From NCBI GenBank assembly GCA_014529385.2, contig CM043956.1, forward strand, positions 93,157,721-93,221,720: a stretch of DNA of 64,000 nt. Reading direction: 5' to 3'. The notes below the pieces were generated by a model. That model did no database searches. It was given only the letters and a program-made list of their open reading frames with translations, and was not told the DNA's origin. The translations under genes were made by a program, and so were the position numbers. This DNA comes from Adiantum capillus-veneris. Taxonomy: Eukaryota > Streptophyta > Polypodiopsida > Polypodiales > Pteridaceae. Of the stretch, positions 33,079-45,465 are shown one piece after another (position 1 is the first letter of the stretch; each line of letters starts with the position of its first letter).

Positions 33079-34157
33079 GACATGTGTCTCACAACAACTG
33101 ACATATAGACATCATGGACTGTAGGATCATAAGTGCACTCAATATTAAAAGCCCATTCTGCATCAACATCGTCATCACAATCTCCTTTCACAAAAGATTC
33201 AACAATGGTTGCACTTGTATTGGACCCTATAGTGGGTCCAACCTCTTTCTTCTTAGCCTCTTTTGCCTTCGAATTTGGACATTGCTTGTTCAAGTGATCA
33301 TTAGATTTACAATAATGGCAACACATCTTCTTTTTGCCCTTATCACCAGAATTCCTAGCCGAAGTGCTGACAACAGAAGCATTAGGAACAAAAATTTTGC
33401 CACTCGTAGCAGAACCATAAGAAGTGGTTACATTGCTGTTCCCACCTTTTCTTTGAGCTTCAATAAGAGCATGTTCAACTCCATGCTGCCTAGTCCTATT
33501 CTTTTTTGTAAAGTGACTCTTGCAACAGCAATGTGCATAATGCATCAAACTTTACAGCTTCAGGATTTCCTTGGGTCATAAGTATCCAAGTACTAGCAAA
33601 AGTCTGGCAAAGCATCAAGAACAGGGTGCACAAGGGCATTGTCAGAAATGACTTCACTTGCAAAAATAAGTTTCTCATTTATATCGTTGACACCAGCAAG
33701 GAAAGTTTCCATTTCATCTTCCTCATGCATAATCTTGGATTCTAGCTCTTTACGCAACAAAGCAATTTTAGCCTCATTGCGGCTTGCATAAAGACTAGCT
33801 AGAATATCCCAATCCTGTTTTGCAAATTTTGCTAAACGGATGTGAGAAGTGATAGTGCGCTTCATACACAATGCAATAAATGCATGAGCCTGCACATATC
33901 TTACATCCCAACAAGCTTGCTCAGGCCTAGGTAAAACAACTCTAACAATAGCAACCCTGGCAACAAAAACTTAGAGCATCTTCAACATCGCCTGCCTCCA
34001 CAGTACCAGGATGTACATCAATGCCCTGCATAATGTTCCAAACACCCTTTGACATAAGAACATGTTGCATCATGTAAGCCCACATAGGATAATTGTCCCC
34101 ATCCAACTTTTCCTCAACAGCAAACATCTTGAACACGTCTATGTTGTTGTCACTCAT
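33079..34157 (-). pseudogene. Copia gag and zinc knuckle of element E
   Basis: Three frame pieces read MSDNNIDVFKMFAVEEKLDG, QAHAFIALCMKRTITSHIRL, ELESKIMHEEDEMETFLAGV and the CCHC knuckle CHYCKSNDHLNKQC. Compared with D it has several small deletions and shifts. However, it keeps gag and the zinc knuckle in one frame across the point where D has a stop and a lost base. This supports the view that D's gag-pol break is a lesion and not a programmed frameshift. Confidence 0.85.
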
Positions 34158-34328
34158 GGAGAATGCTTGCACGTGATAGAAAACTGCCCAATACAAAGAG
34201 AAACAGAGTGAGACCAGCACGTGCTATACAAAAAAACCCTTAGACCTACTGAAGCTCGTAGAAATCTAAAAAAATGAGTAGGGATGTGATGGCGACTTTG
34301 ACGACTAAGCCTGGGAGGACGTGACCTG

Positions 34329-34339
34329 CTCTGATACCA
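34329..34339 (-). other. Primer-binding site of copia element E
   Basis: CTCTGATACCA, identical to the PBS of D, two bases from the LTR. Confidence 0.88.
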
Positions 34340-34341
34340 AT

Positions 34342-34564
34342 TGTTGAAATTAGGGTTGCAGGGAAATGCACACAACTTGGAGAAGACGAAGGGAGCTCAA
34401 GGCACACAACATAGAGTGTATTAATTAGTGTGCAATGGAAAGATTGTTAGCCCTAGAGTGATGGGCGTATATACAATGCACGGGGGAAAAAGCTCCTAGT
34501 GAGGGAAAAAAGCCTCGAGGGTCCTATTGTGTTCACACACCACTTCCACATGTATATGGTAACA
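34342..34564 (-). repeat. 5' LTR of copia element E
   Basis: About 223 bp, starting TGTTGAAATTAGGG and ending ATGGTAACA. Clearly related to the LTRs of D, with many substitutions. Confidence 0.9.
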
Positions 34565-35533
34565 ATTGCCACTTAGTCAATGCCGATAAGTTTTTTTAAA
34601 TTCACAACATTGCCTATGTCTAAATAAATCGCAATTCTCCCAATTTTCACTGTCATTGGGAGCGTAATTAGTAAAACTTCAAGAACCATATTTTCTTGGT
34701 TGGTGCCCAACGGGGATGACACCTCCACCTATTGATCTTTCACGCGCAATGACCAAGGTGATGCACTACCAAAGTGGACATGGAGCTGCATAATATAGTT
34801 AATTTGCCTCTAATTTTGAAATATGTAGGTTTTGTAAGGTTGTAAAAGAAAGGGTTTTTTGAGCACTCTTGCTAATGCAGACAATCAGATCAAGAATTAT
34901 GGTTAAGGTTGCTTGATGAAAGGGAATAAAATTAGCATTTCCATGAGGGATGCGGACCAAAAGACATGGCAAGATCTTTTGCGCCCTCTTCACAAGGCCA
35001 TCAACCATAGGAACTTAAGTTGTGCAATGTTTATCGAGGTACGGTTTCACCTATAGGCTATCCTAGATCATGGCTGCTTTGTGATCAAAAGAAAGGGGTT
35101 GTGCATGTGTCCCAAATTTCCACACATATGATTGCTAGTCATTGCTATTAAAAAAAACTAGTGTTGGTGTACTCCGACCTGCATATTTTGAAGGTGAGAA
35201 AACATACAAAAGGTACATAAATATATTGATCATGTAATGGAGAGCCATTTTTGGACGCTTTGCGTGGCTCAAATCATGGGACATGTAGCGCAAATACGAG
35301 AGTGGAAGAGCCTCACGGTCTGTCTACGTTGGTGAATGCTAAATGGACTTTAGCCATCACACATGGCTGATTACCTGCGCAAGGGAGCCAGAAAAGGTGG
35401 GAGGTGAAGAGGCCGAAGGAGGGAACTCAACTATTGCAATGGTTTCAAGAAGGTGCTCCATAGTGATGGGGCTCTAGATAGATTAGTGATGGCAAGATGG
35501 TGCAAGACACCTAAGGTAGAGAGCAATTGTTCT

Positions 35534-35535
<2 letters not shown>
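34565..35535. other. Non-coding stretch, nothing recognised
   Basis: Only short frames in all six readings and no protein motif, LTR end or RNA gene that I can identify. Confidence 0.6.
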
Positions 35536-35568
<33 letters not shown>

Positions 35569-35593
35569 TGCGTGTATGTGTGTGTGTGTGTGT
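35536..35593. repeat. (TG)n microsatellite
   Basis: Mostly TG repeats with a short GCGCGTGCG interruption. The following 60 bases contain TAGCTTAGTGGTTTGCACC, weakly like a pol III A box. I do not call a SINE from that alone. Confidence 0.92.
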
Positions 35594-35736
35594 TTCAATG
35601 CTGCATGCATAGTAGTTGAGGTAGCTTAGTGGTTTGCACCACCTTTGCGGTTGAAGGTTGACCAAGTTGGGAGGATTGCCAATATTCTTTTCAGAAGGCT
35701 ACTCAACCAAAGAGTAGAAAGGTGCAAGGTGAGCAA

Positions 35737-35860
35737 GCAATCAATTTAATGTGTTGATAAGCAACTGATGAGAAATTTGAGCTAGCAATCAATTTAATGT
35801 GTTGATAAGAAACTGATGAGAAATTTAATGTGCTGATGAGCAACTGATGAGAAATTTGAA
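35737..35860. repeat. Short tandem repeat, 48-bp unit
   Basis: GCAATCAATTTAATGTG starts at 35737 and again 48 bases later. A third partial unit (AATTTAATGTGCTGATGAG) follows after 31 bases. All share CAACTGATGAGAAATTT or a close variant. Confidence 0.85.
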
Positions 35861-36673
<813 letters not shown>

Positions 36674-36677
<4 letters not shown>

Positions 36678-36995
36678 ATTATCGTCCTCGGAGGTCAAAT
36701 ATGACCTATGGGACCAAATGAACATGTCACGTGGTGTGAGTGGAGGTCATAAGTGACTCTCGATGCTCAAAAATGGTTGGAATGAGCGTCGCAATAGAGA
36801 GTCCACATCGTGGTTGGGAGAGGAAGGTATGTAGGGAGAGCTCATGGCTGAATATATGGGGAAAAGAGGACCTAATGTGGTCAAAAGATGAGCACTCAAG
36901 TAGAGTGTGGTACTCACTCTCTCGAACTTGACGAGAGAGAGAGAGAGAGAGATTGAATTATCGTCCGTGGAGGTCAGATATGACCCATGGGACCA
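36674..36995. repeat. Short duplicated motif after GA tracts
   Basis: A block of about 45 bp (TTATCGTCC, GGAGGTCA, ATATGACC, ATGGGACCAAA) follows the GA tract at 36674. It recurs after a shorter GA tract (36933-36952) at about 36956. Possibly copies of one microsatellite-carrying element end. Confidence 0.6.
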
Positions 36996-37109
36996 AAATC
37001 AAAACATTACAAAGGGGTTCGTCTAAACAGGAGGATCATGAGATACATCTCAGTTAAGGACTGAGGGTCCAAAGAGGTGTCAAAAGGAAAAGTTAAAATG
37101 AACAAAACT

Positions 37110-37854
37110 AAGAAGGGGAAGGTGAGGAGGGAGCCGGCTTGGGAGTTCGAAACTCTTGGATAATGGCTTTGCCTCCTCGATAGACTGCCCATTTCCTTGT
37201 TGTGCGTGCTTCTCGCATCTTCTAGAGTTCTGCCTTTTTTTGTTTGAGTTAGGCGGGTGTGAGATCTTCTACAAACCAAATTTTAGTATCCTTGAGAAGC
37301 CTTGACTGCTCAAGGAGTTCGATTTGATCCGCCTTGGTCTTGAAAGTGAGGATTGCCTGATTGGTGCAATGCTCATGTGTAAGAAAGGTGATTGTTGCTG
37401 GATCCCATTGTATCAAGGGGGTTACTGCTTGGATACGGGCAAAGCACTCGTGAAACTTGTGATCTCCCTCCCCTTTCCAGTCACTTGGGAGCCCGCCAAT
37501 GCAAACATTGAGGGAGATGTCCTCTTGCCATTGTCAGTCCCGTAGCGTGGATGCCACACGGTCTTTGACCTTGCAAAATATTACCTCGTGCACTTGATTT
37601 TTGACTTCCTTTGTGAGTATGGTCTCCACTTCCGCCTTTGTTTTGTTGAACTTGACTTCCATCTCTTCTTTCTTGCAGTTTTCCATTGCGGCAAGCCGTG
37701 TCTCGATGGCAACAAGTCTTTGCTTGAGCTCCTCATTCTCCTTGCAAAGCTTTTTGACTTCATTTTGAAGGCCGACGATGTTGTCTTGCTTCAGGGGTGT
37801 TGCTACAACGTCTTCAAAAGTGAGCTTGCCGCGGGATGAAGCTTGAGTGGCCAT
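37110..37854 (-). pseudogene. LINE ORF1-like relic
   Basis: The sense strand starts MATQASSRGKLTFEDVVATP and forms a clear coiled coil (VKKLCKENEELKQRL). After an in-frame TGA it continues as QWQEDISLNVCIGGLP and TFLTHEHCTNQAILTFKTKA. It ends with WFVEDLTPA, KWAVYRGGKAIIQEF and a Pro/Ser tail. A coiled coil followed by an RRM-like part and a late 'G-K-W-A-V-x-R' block resembles ORF1 proteins of L1-type LINEs; this is inferred from memory of that layout. It is in opposite orientation to the L1-like RT at 41100-44181, so it is not obviously the same copy. Confidence 0.5.
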
Positions 37855-38279
37855 CGTTGTTGTTTAGAAGATCCGAAGGTGGGCTGTTCGTAGGATCAGG
37901 GTGGGAAAGGCCACTTAGGAGTTTTAATATGACAATGTGTAAGTTTGAAGGTAAGGAAAATTTAAAACGCAGGACAACGAGGAGATGGGGGCGGGTATGG
38001 GAGGGAGTCCGTGGGGGGATGCAGAGACAATGCGGAAGAGGGGGCCCGTGAGGGGATGCAGGGACAGTGTGGAGCAGAGCCCATGAGGGTATGGCAGGGA
38101 GCCCGTGAGGGCACTGCTGGAGCACGGGGTGGTGTGACAGTGGAGGAACAGGGCGGTGCTGCTGGAGCTTGAGCTGGAGCAGGGAAACATTGGGTAGAGT
38201 CGGGGACCCCCCCCCGCAGTGCAGCCCCTCGCCCAAAGCGAGGTCAATGAAGCAAAGGAGGAAGGAGCTACTAGGGTTT
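37855..38279. other. Purine-rich stretch, nothing recognised
   Basis: G-rich plus strand with repeats of CCCGTGAGGG and GGAG. Long frames on both strands are low-complexity. Confidence 0.5.
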
Positions 38280-39990
<1,711 letters not shown>

Positions 39991-40003
39991 GGACTTCATA
40001 ACT

Positions 40004-41012
40004 ATGATGCCTGTGCGAAGCCTCCCCAAACCCTAGTCCTTGTCCCTCTTCTAATAGCTCCAACGATCTCACACAAGGTAGGTGGGAGCCTTGTTTGGTG
40101 GACCATATGGGGGTCTTGGGGGTGGTAGGCGTTGGGTTCAATGCGAGCTGTAGGCATTGTTACTACTGGATGGGGGTTGGCAATGGTCGACAGGCAGGGG
40201 TCACCCTAGGGAGTGTACGCTCGTTGTTTGCACCTTGCCCTGTGGTGTGTAGGGATCAGCTGCAAGGCATATTGTTGCACTTGGGGTGTGGCGGCTACCC
40301 ATCTTCTACTGGAGGTTTAAATGCTCACTCAGATCTGCTCGTTGGGGTCTTGCTGCTTTGGGTCTTTGAAGATCAATCCAGATTTGCTAGTGGTGCTTCT
40401 GTCTTGTTCTGGGTATTGGTGCCTAAGGAGGGTCATATGACTGTGGCAGGGTCGGTGTGGTCCGTGGCAGCCTTTTGCTCTTTTGCCCTCACTCTTGTTG
40501 GTGCATGGCTTACCTCAAATAGCCTGGCCTTTGGGAGTCGGCATTGTTGGCTCGCTCTTCGGTGTTGAGAAGATGATTTGGAGGTTTGATTTGCTGTTGG
40601 CGTCAAGAAGAGCTCTTGTTGGGGCAACGAGTATACCGGTGACACCGGTTGCTCGCTGGTGGCACCTCACGAGGTCTCTTGGTGATGGGGACTGCGGGTT
40701 CCGCCCTAGCAACATCATGTGTTTTCGGGTATGGTCTTTTCTTGTTGGGGATAGCCACCCCTGTTTGGCCGGTTATGGTATGGTTCTGCTTATGTCAATT
40801 ATCCTTGATGTCTGATGTATTGATGGTTGTAAGATTGAGGCTCCTTGTAAAAGCTTGGTCTTTTGAACTTTTTGGTATTATTTTTGGCCATGTCTCGGTT
40901 AGGGCACACACGTCCTAGAGTTGGCTTCGTGCAGGGTAGAGCATGGCGCTTATGTATGGTTTTCTTTCTTTGATTTAATCCCCTCATATAATGTGGGACT
41001 TGAAAAAAAAAG
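40004..41012 (+). mobile_element. Retroposon of about 1 kb with A-tail and target duplication
   Basis: GGACTTCATAACT precedes the insert and GGATTTCATAACT follows it (12 of 13 agree), with a run of nine A's just before the second copy. This is the signature of LINE-machinery insertion. The longest frame (157 residues from 40095) is Gly/Val/Leu-rich with no recognised domain. The 3' end (TTTCTTTCTTTGATTTAATCC ... GGGACTTG) resembles LINE 3' tails. It may be a 5'-truncated LINE or a retrocopied transcript; I cannot tell which. Confidence 0.6.
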
Positions 41013-41099
41013 GGATTTCATAACTTCATGCTAGGCTTAGAGCCGAGTCGCACCTTGGGCTTGCATGGGTAGTGGGGGAAATGGAGATAGCTTGTCACG

Positions 41100-44000
41100 C
41101 CTGTGGGAAAGAAAGTGGGATGGACAAATTTCAATCAAAAAGCAGAGTCATGATCGAAATGTCATTGGCTGAAGCATGCGACAAGAGCACTGCTGCATTA
41201 TTTACCAGGATGATAACATACTTCCCTTCAACCTGAAGCCTCTAATCAAGCTCACTTTTTTAGGGCTTTAAAAACCAAGAAGAGTCGAGGCCACGTCCTC
41301 TCGCTCGATGATGAGAAAGGGATAGCAGTTCATAACCAAGATGAGATGGCTGGTCTGATGCTGAGCTATCTTAGTCAAATCATTGGACGGCCAGAGATCC
41401 AGTCCCAAGAAGTGGAAGAAGCCAGAGGGTCCTTACTTCAGAGTGTCAAGAAGAAGATTCCCCACTCAGATGCTAATTTCTTGGAAAGGGCATTTTCTGA
41501 GGACGAATGTTCACTGGCATTGCAAGCCCTAGGCAAGGAAAAGTCCCCTGGTTGGGATGGGATGACGGTGGAATTCTATAGAGAATTTTGGGACGATCTC
41601 AAGGTCCCAATCATAAGGATGGCCAATAAAGCCATTATCGAAGGGTCGTTGGAGAGAAGTGTAAAGAGAGGGCTTATCAAACCCATCCCGAAACAGATCT
41701 GTTGCTCTCAACATAAACACTGGCGCCCTATAACGATGATGTTGGTGGCCTACAAAATTATTGCTAAAGCTGTAGCCCTCAGACTAGCCCCCTTACTAAA
41801 CAAGATCATCTCTCCCCATCAACATGGGTTCATCAAAGGAAGGTCCATTTACGATAACATTTGCAGCAATGGTGGGCATCGAGTACGCAACTGTCACAAA
41901 GCAAGAGTGTGTACTGCTACAGTTGGACCTGGATAAGGCTTACGACAGAATAACATGGACATATGTAGAAGCCGTCATGGAAGCTCTGAGCTTTGGGCCG
42001 CGCCTTTGTCATCTGGTAAGTGTACTGGGAGCTGGAAGCCAGTCAGAGCTCCTATTCAACGATAGAGTTGTGGGCTCTTTTGAGGTCAAAAGGTCTATTA
42101 AGCAGGGATGCCCTCTGTCCCCCCTACTTTTCGCCATAGGATCACATCCTTTAATCACGAAGCTCGAAGCTAGTGCGGAACAAGGGGAGTTGCAAGGCCT
42201 GGCTTTGCCAAGAAATAGCCAACTTCTAGCAAAACTTTTTGCAGACAATTCTCTCCTCTTCTTGAAGGTGTGCCCCCAGGTCATCAGGAAAGCTCTGGAG
42301 ATTCTGCAAATATTCTCAGTAGCTTCGGGGTCCTAGTGTAATATAGAGAAGTCAAGGTTGATCTCCCTATCGAAAAATGACTCATTTGACCCTTCTGACT
42401 GGTCATGGGAGATTGTCACAAAAGGGAATATCTTCAGACATCTAGGAGCCCCCTTGGGGGTGGACGTAACTCAAAAGCAAAGATTTGAGTGGGTGCTTGA
42501 AAAAATCAAAACAAAAATGAGTAGGTGGGAGTATGCTCTTCTCCCATTCCCAAGTCGGATAAAAGTGATAAATGCCTTTATGATTCCTTATATTGCCTTC
42601 ACTAGCCCGATTCTCAAGATGGCTAAGTGTCACTAGAAAGAGTTCTTAAAACCAGTGAAAAGGTTTTTATGGGAAAACAACACGAATTCCTCTAGGCCAT
42701 GGCAATGGGCCCGTTGGGAATCAGTTGCTCGGCCGGTGAACCAAGGAGGCCTCGGAATTCTCAACCCTGTGGACCATGCAGAAGCTTGCTGTGCCAAATT
42801 TGTTGTTTCCTTGGCTAAACAGGATCAAGTTTGGGGTGTCATGATCAAAGATATGATAGAAGTAGCTAAACTTGGCTCGAAAGGGGGAAAGTGGAGAGGG
42901 GTGAAGGTTCATGACAAGATGTTAGCCCCGACGTGGACTACCCTAAGACTGGGGGGCAGCACAGGAGAATTGGTAAGAAAATGCAATAGAACAGCAAGAG
43001 CCTTAAAGTGGGAGGAAAAAACCAGATACTTCAAGAACTCCATTTTGCATTGGTCCCCCTGGCTTTCCAAAGTTGTAGATCCGCCACAAATTCCCTATTG
43101 GATAGAGACAGCCAGGAAGATGAATAATAAGGGTTTGAATCAACTTGGGCACTTCTGGGACAGTGACAACAAGAGTTGGAAAACCATTGACCTTCTAGTT
43201 ACCCAGTACCAACTGAATAGCTTGGAGGTCTTACTGGTCCACAAAGTGAGGAAAGAGGTTGACAATATAGTGATGCCTATTTGTGAATCGGTGTTAGACT
43301 GGAATGCCTGGAAATGGCCCGGAAGCAGTCTCTTCTGGAAACCCCATCCTAAAGACATCTACCAGACAATGATGCCTAAGAAGAATTGGTCTAGCCCCCT
43401 TAACAAGATACGGAAAAAACAACAGCCGGAGGAAAGGCGTGAGCAAGTAATGGAGAACATCTGGAAGCCAAAGGTTCCGCAACACATGAAGGTATTTTTG
43501 TGGAAGGTAATTTGGGGTGCTCTACCGACGGGGGTGAAGATTCAGGAAAGAGGGATTGGGTCAGATCGATGCTTGGGATGCAGGTTGGCTCGTGAAGATC
43601 TGGCTCACCTCTTCATGGATTGCCCAACTATCAAAGGCCTCGCAGGGGAAATATGTAAGTGGGTCCAAAGAACATGGAACATTGGTTTTTACAAGACTGA
43701 TCTCTTTCTTGGAGGGAAGAATTCAGGTGGTCCTGACATCCTCATCAACACTCAAATCGTCAGGTACGTCTTCTTACATAATGTATGGCAGACAAGGAAC
43801 CGCCGTGTGTTTGAAGGAGGTCTTGAGGTGGCAAGCTTCGCAGAAATTGTACAAGAAAGCAAAGTGCTAATATGGACGCTCGGATGCAAGCAACACTCGG
43901 AGGATTGTCTAGGACTACTTGGGCTTTGTTGACAGCGGAGGGCATGCCTAGGACGGGGGAAAATCTTGGCTATCGGTAATTAAAAGATCTCAAAAGAACA

Positions 44001-44181
44001 TGATAAGGGACCCTATGTATCAAGGATAAGGGGGCGAGTTGGGTGGTATGGCTGCCCGGATAGCCGTTGTAAGTATGGTCCCTGGATGATGTCATGGCTC
44101 GACACGAGACCTTGTAATTATTTGGGTTGATAAATATAATTCACTCACAATTGTGAGTTTTGCTAAAAAATAAAATAAAAT
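41100..44181 (+). mobile_element. L1-like non-LTR retrotransposon, 5' truncated
   Basis: Broken plus-strand frames run from FFRALKTKKSRGHVLSLDDE through RT motifs KSPGWDGMTVEFYREFWDD, LIKPIPKQ, WRPITMM, HQHGFIKGRSI, LQLDLDKAYDRI, IKQGCPLSPLLFA and the catalytic box, here LFADNSLLF. A 425-residue frame follows with NQGGLGILN and a zf-RVT region (WKPKVPQHMKVFLWKV, CLGC, HLFMDCP). The endonuclease domain is missing. It ends in an A-rich tail (AAAAAATAAAATAAAATG). The usual FADD has become FADN, removing a catalytic Asp, and there are stops at about 42334 and 42636 plus a frame change near 41870. Confidence 0.9.
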
Positions 44182-45110
44182 GAAGGGGTTAGTAGAATGC
44201 TTGCAGAGTTGCTAGAAACGCGTGCCACTGCTAAAAAAGGTGAATCCGAGAAGTCTGTCCCCCTGCTAGGCTTGGGTGCGACTCTGCCCTTATACATCTC
44301 TTACATAGGCCTACATCTCTCTTCTGTGAGAGCTCATCGTTTGCCACGTGTCCACGTGTCACGAACTCGTTTGTAACAACAACGCAGCTAGCCTAGCTAC
44401 GTGGAAAAGCTGTCGGAGGCATTCGTGGCGGGCAGAAGAATTGCCACTTAAGCTCTTTTGCTGTCGGGCCTTTCCCGCTGGCTTCGCAAGCTTCTCTCGG
44501 AGCTCTGTTCTAGGCGACGAACTGCAAACGCAGAAGAGAGTCAGCAGTGTACGTTCTTGAGCTGGTATCCGCCAACGCATGCAGCATAGGAGAGAATATT
44601 TAACAGGGCAACAAGCAATCTAGCAGCGCCGTCCTCATAAGCAGAGTATAGGCGTGCTAACATTGTTTCAGCTCTCGCCTAGCAGAGCAACAGAGTAGAG
44701 CACCAACGTGCTCTGTTTCACGTCTTTCCCTCATTCAAAGCAGAGTACGGAAGGAACATGCACGTTTCCAGTGCTTTGTTTCAGAATTCACTTAGCAGAG
44801 CAACAGGGTACTCTGTTTTAGCTTTTGCCCCCATTAAAAGCAGGGCAACATAGTTTATGAACATAGATACGTCTCCATTGACGCTTCAACTCAACTGGAA
44901 ATAGTGCGATAAGGTTTTGCTCGTATCTTATGAAAAACATTTTCTGCACATCATTCAACAAAAGAGCAGCTAAGCTCTTGAAGCACCGAAATTTTGTCTA
45001 CTAAGTCCTCTTACAATGGTTTCCACATGCAAAGGTACAGAGTTACTTGTCTATTAGCTCACTTCTAAAGGTAGCTCAATATCGGTGCTTGCCATTGCCA
45101 AAAGCTCTCC
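44182..45110 (+). promoter_or_regulatory. Upstream region of the ABC transporter gene
   Basis: Between the LINE tail and the first ATG of the transporter. It should contain the promoter and 5' UTR. I see no convincing TATA box and no coding exon. At 44630-44850 a unit containing AGCAGAGCAACAG(A/G)GTA, a CTCTGTTT or TTTGTTTCAG stretch and AAAGCAG(A/G)G is loosely repeated two to three times. Confidence 0.4.
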
Positions 45111-45465
45111 ATGGAAGCTCCTTCCTCAACAGATAATGGCCTCTCAGAGCCTTTATTGCATTCCCACAGGCAGGAGCACTTGAAAACTACTGAGCTTCCT
45201 CTGCCTCATACACCTAGCAGTACCAGCCCTTACCTTACCTCAAATTGGTTCAAGTCCCTGACATTTTTATGGCTAGATCCCATGCTATGTATGGGAAACA
45301 AGCGTGCGTTGCAGCTCAGTGATGTCCCACACCTGGCACCCGAAGATGAATCTGCAACGCTCTACAACAATGGTTTTGCGACAGCTTGGGCAGAGCAGAG
45401 GAAAGGAAGGTCCAGCCCAAGTGATGGCTCTTCTGGTTTGAATGCCAGTCATATGCAATCCAAGG
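45111..45465 (+). CDS. ABCC exon 1: linker (L0) region
   Basis: Starts at ATG ([16 protein letters not shown]) and includes [20 protein letters not shown] and [19 protein letters not shown], the conserved stretch just before TMD1 in plant ABCC proteins. Ends AAGG|GTAGGC in phase 1, and the split Gly codon is completed by exon 2. The preceding 80 bases contain stops in frame, so no longer N-terminus comes from the same exon. Confidence 0.85.

Larger units (their letters stand above)
33079..34564 (-). mobile_element. Truncated Ty1/copia element (element E), relative of D
   Basis: Only the 5' part survives: LTR, PBS, gag and zinc knuckle, ending just before the protease motif. The LTR at 34342-34564 (TGTTGA...GTAACA) and gag are clearly the same family as D but more diverged. 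The truncation point near 33079 is marked by loss of similarity after the sequence encoding HDVYMSV. The 3' LTR is missing, so no target duplication can be tested. Confidence 0.88.

Noticed and set aside
35600-35660. tRNA-derived SINE next to the TG repeat
   Set aside because: Only an A-box-like word is present; the B box is poor and no tail or target duplication was found.
40095-40568. 157-residue frame as a host gene
   Set aside because: No domain is recognised, it lies inside a retroposon with a target duplication, and the composition looks like non-coding DNA.
44348-44560. Upstream frame as a TMD0 exon of the ABCC gene
   Set aside because: The translation is Cys/Ser/Arg-rich, not hydrophobic, and no splice donor leads sensibly into exon 1.
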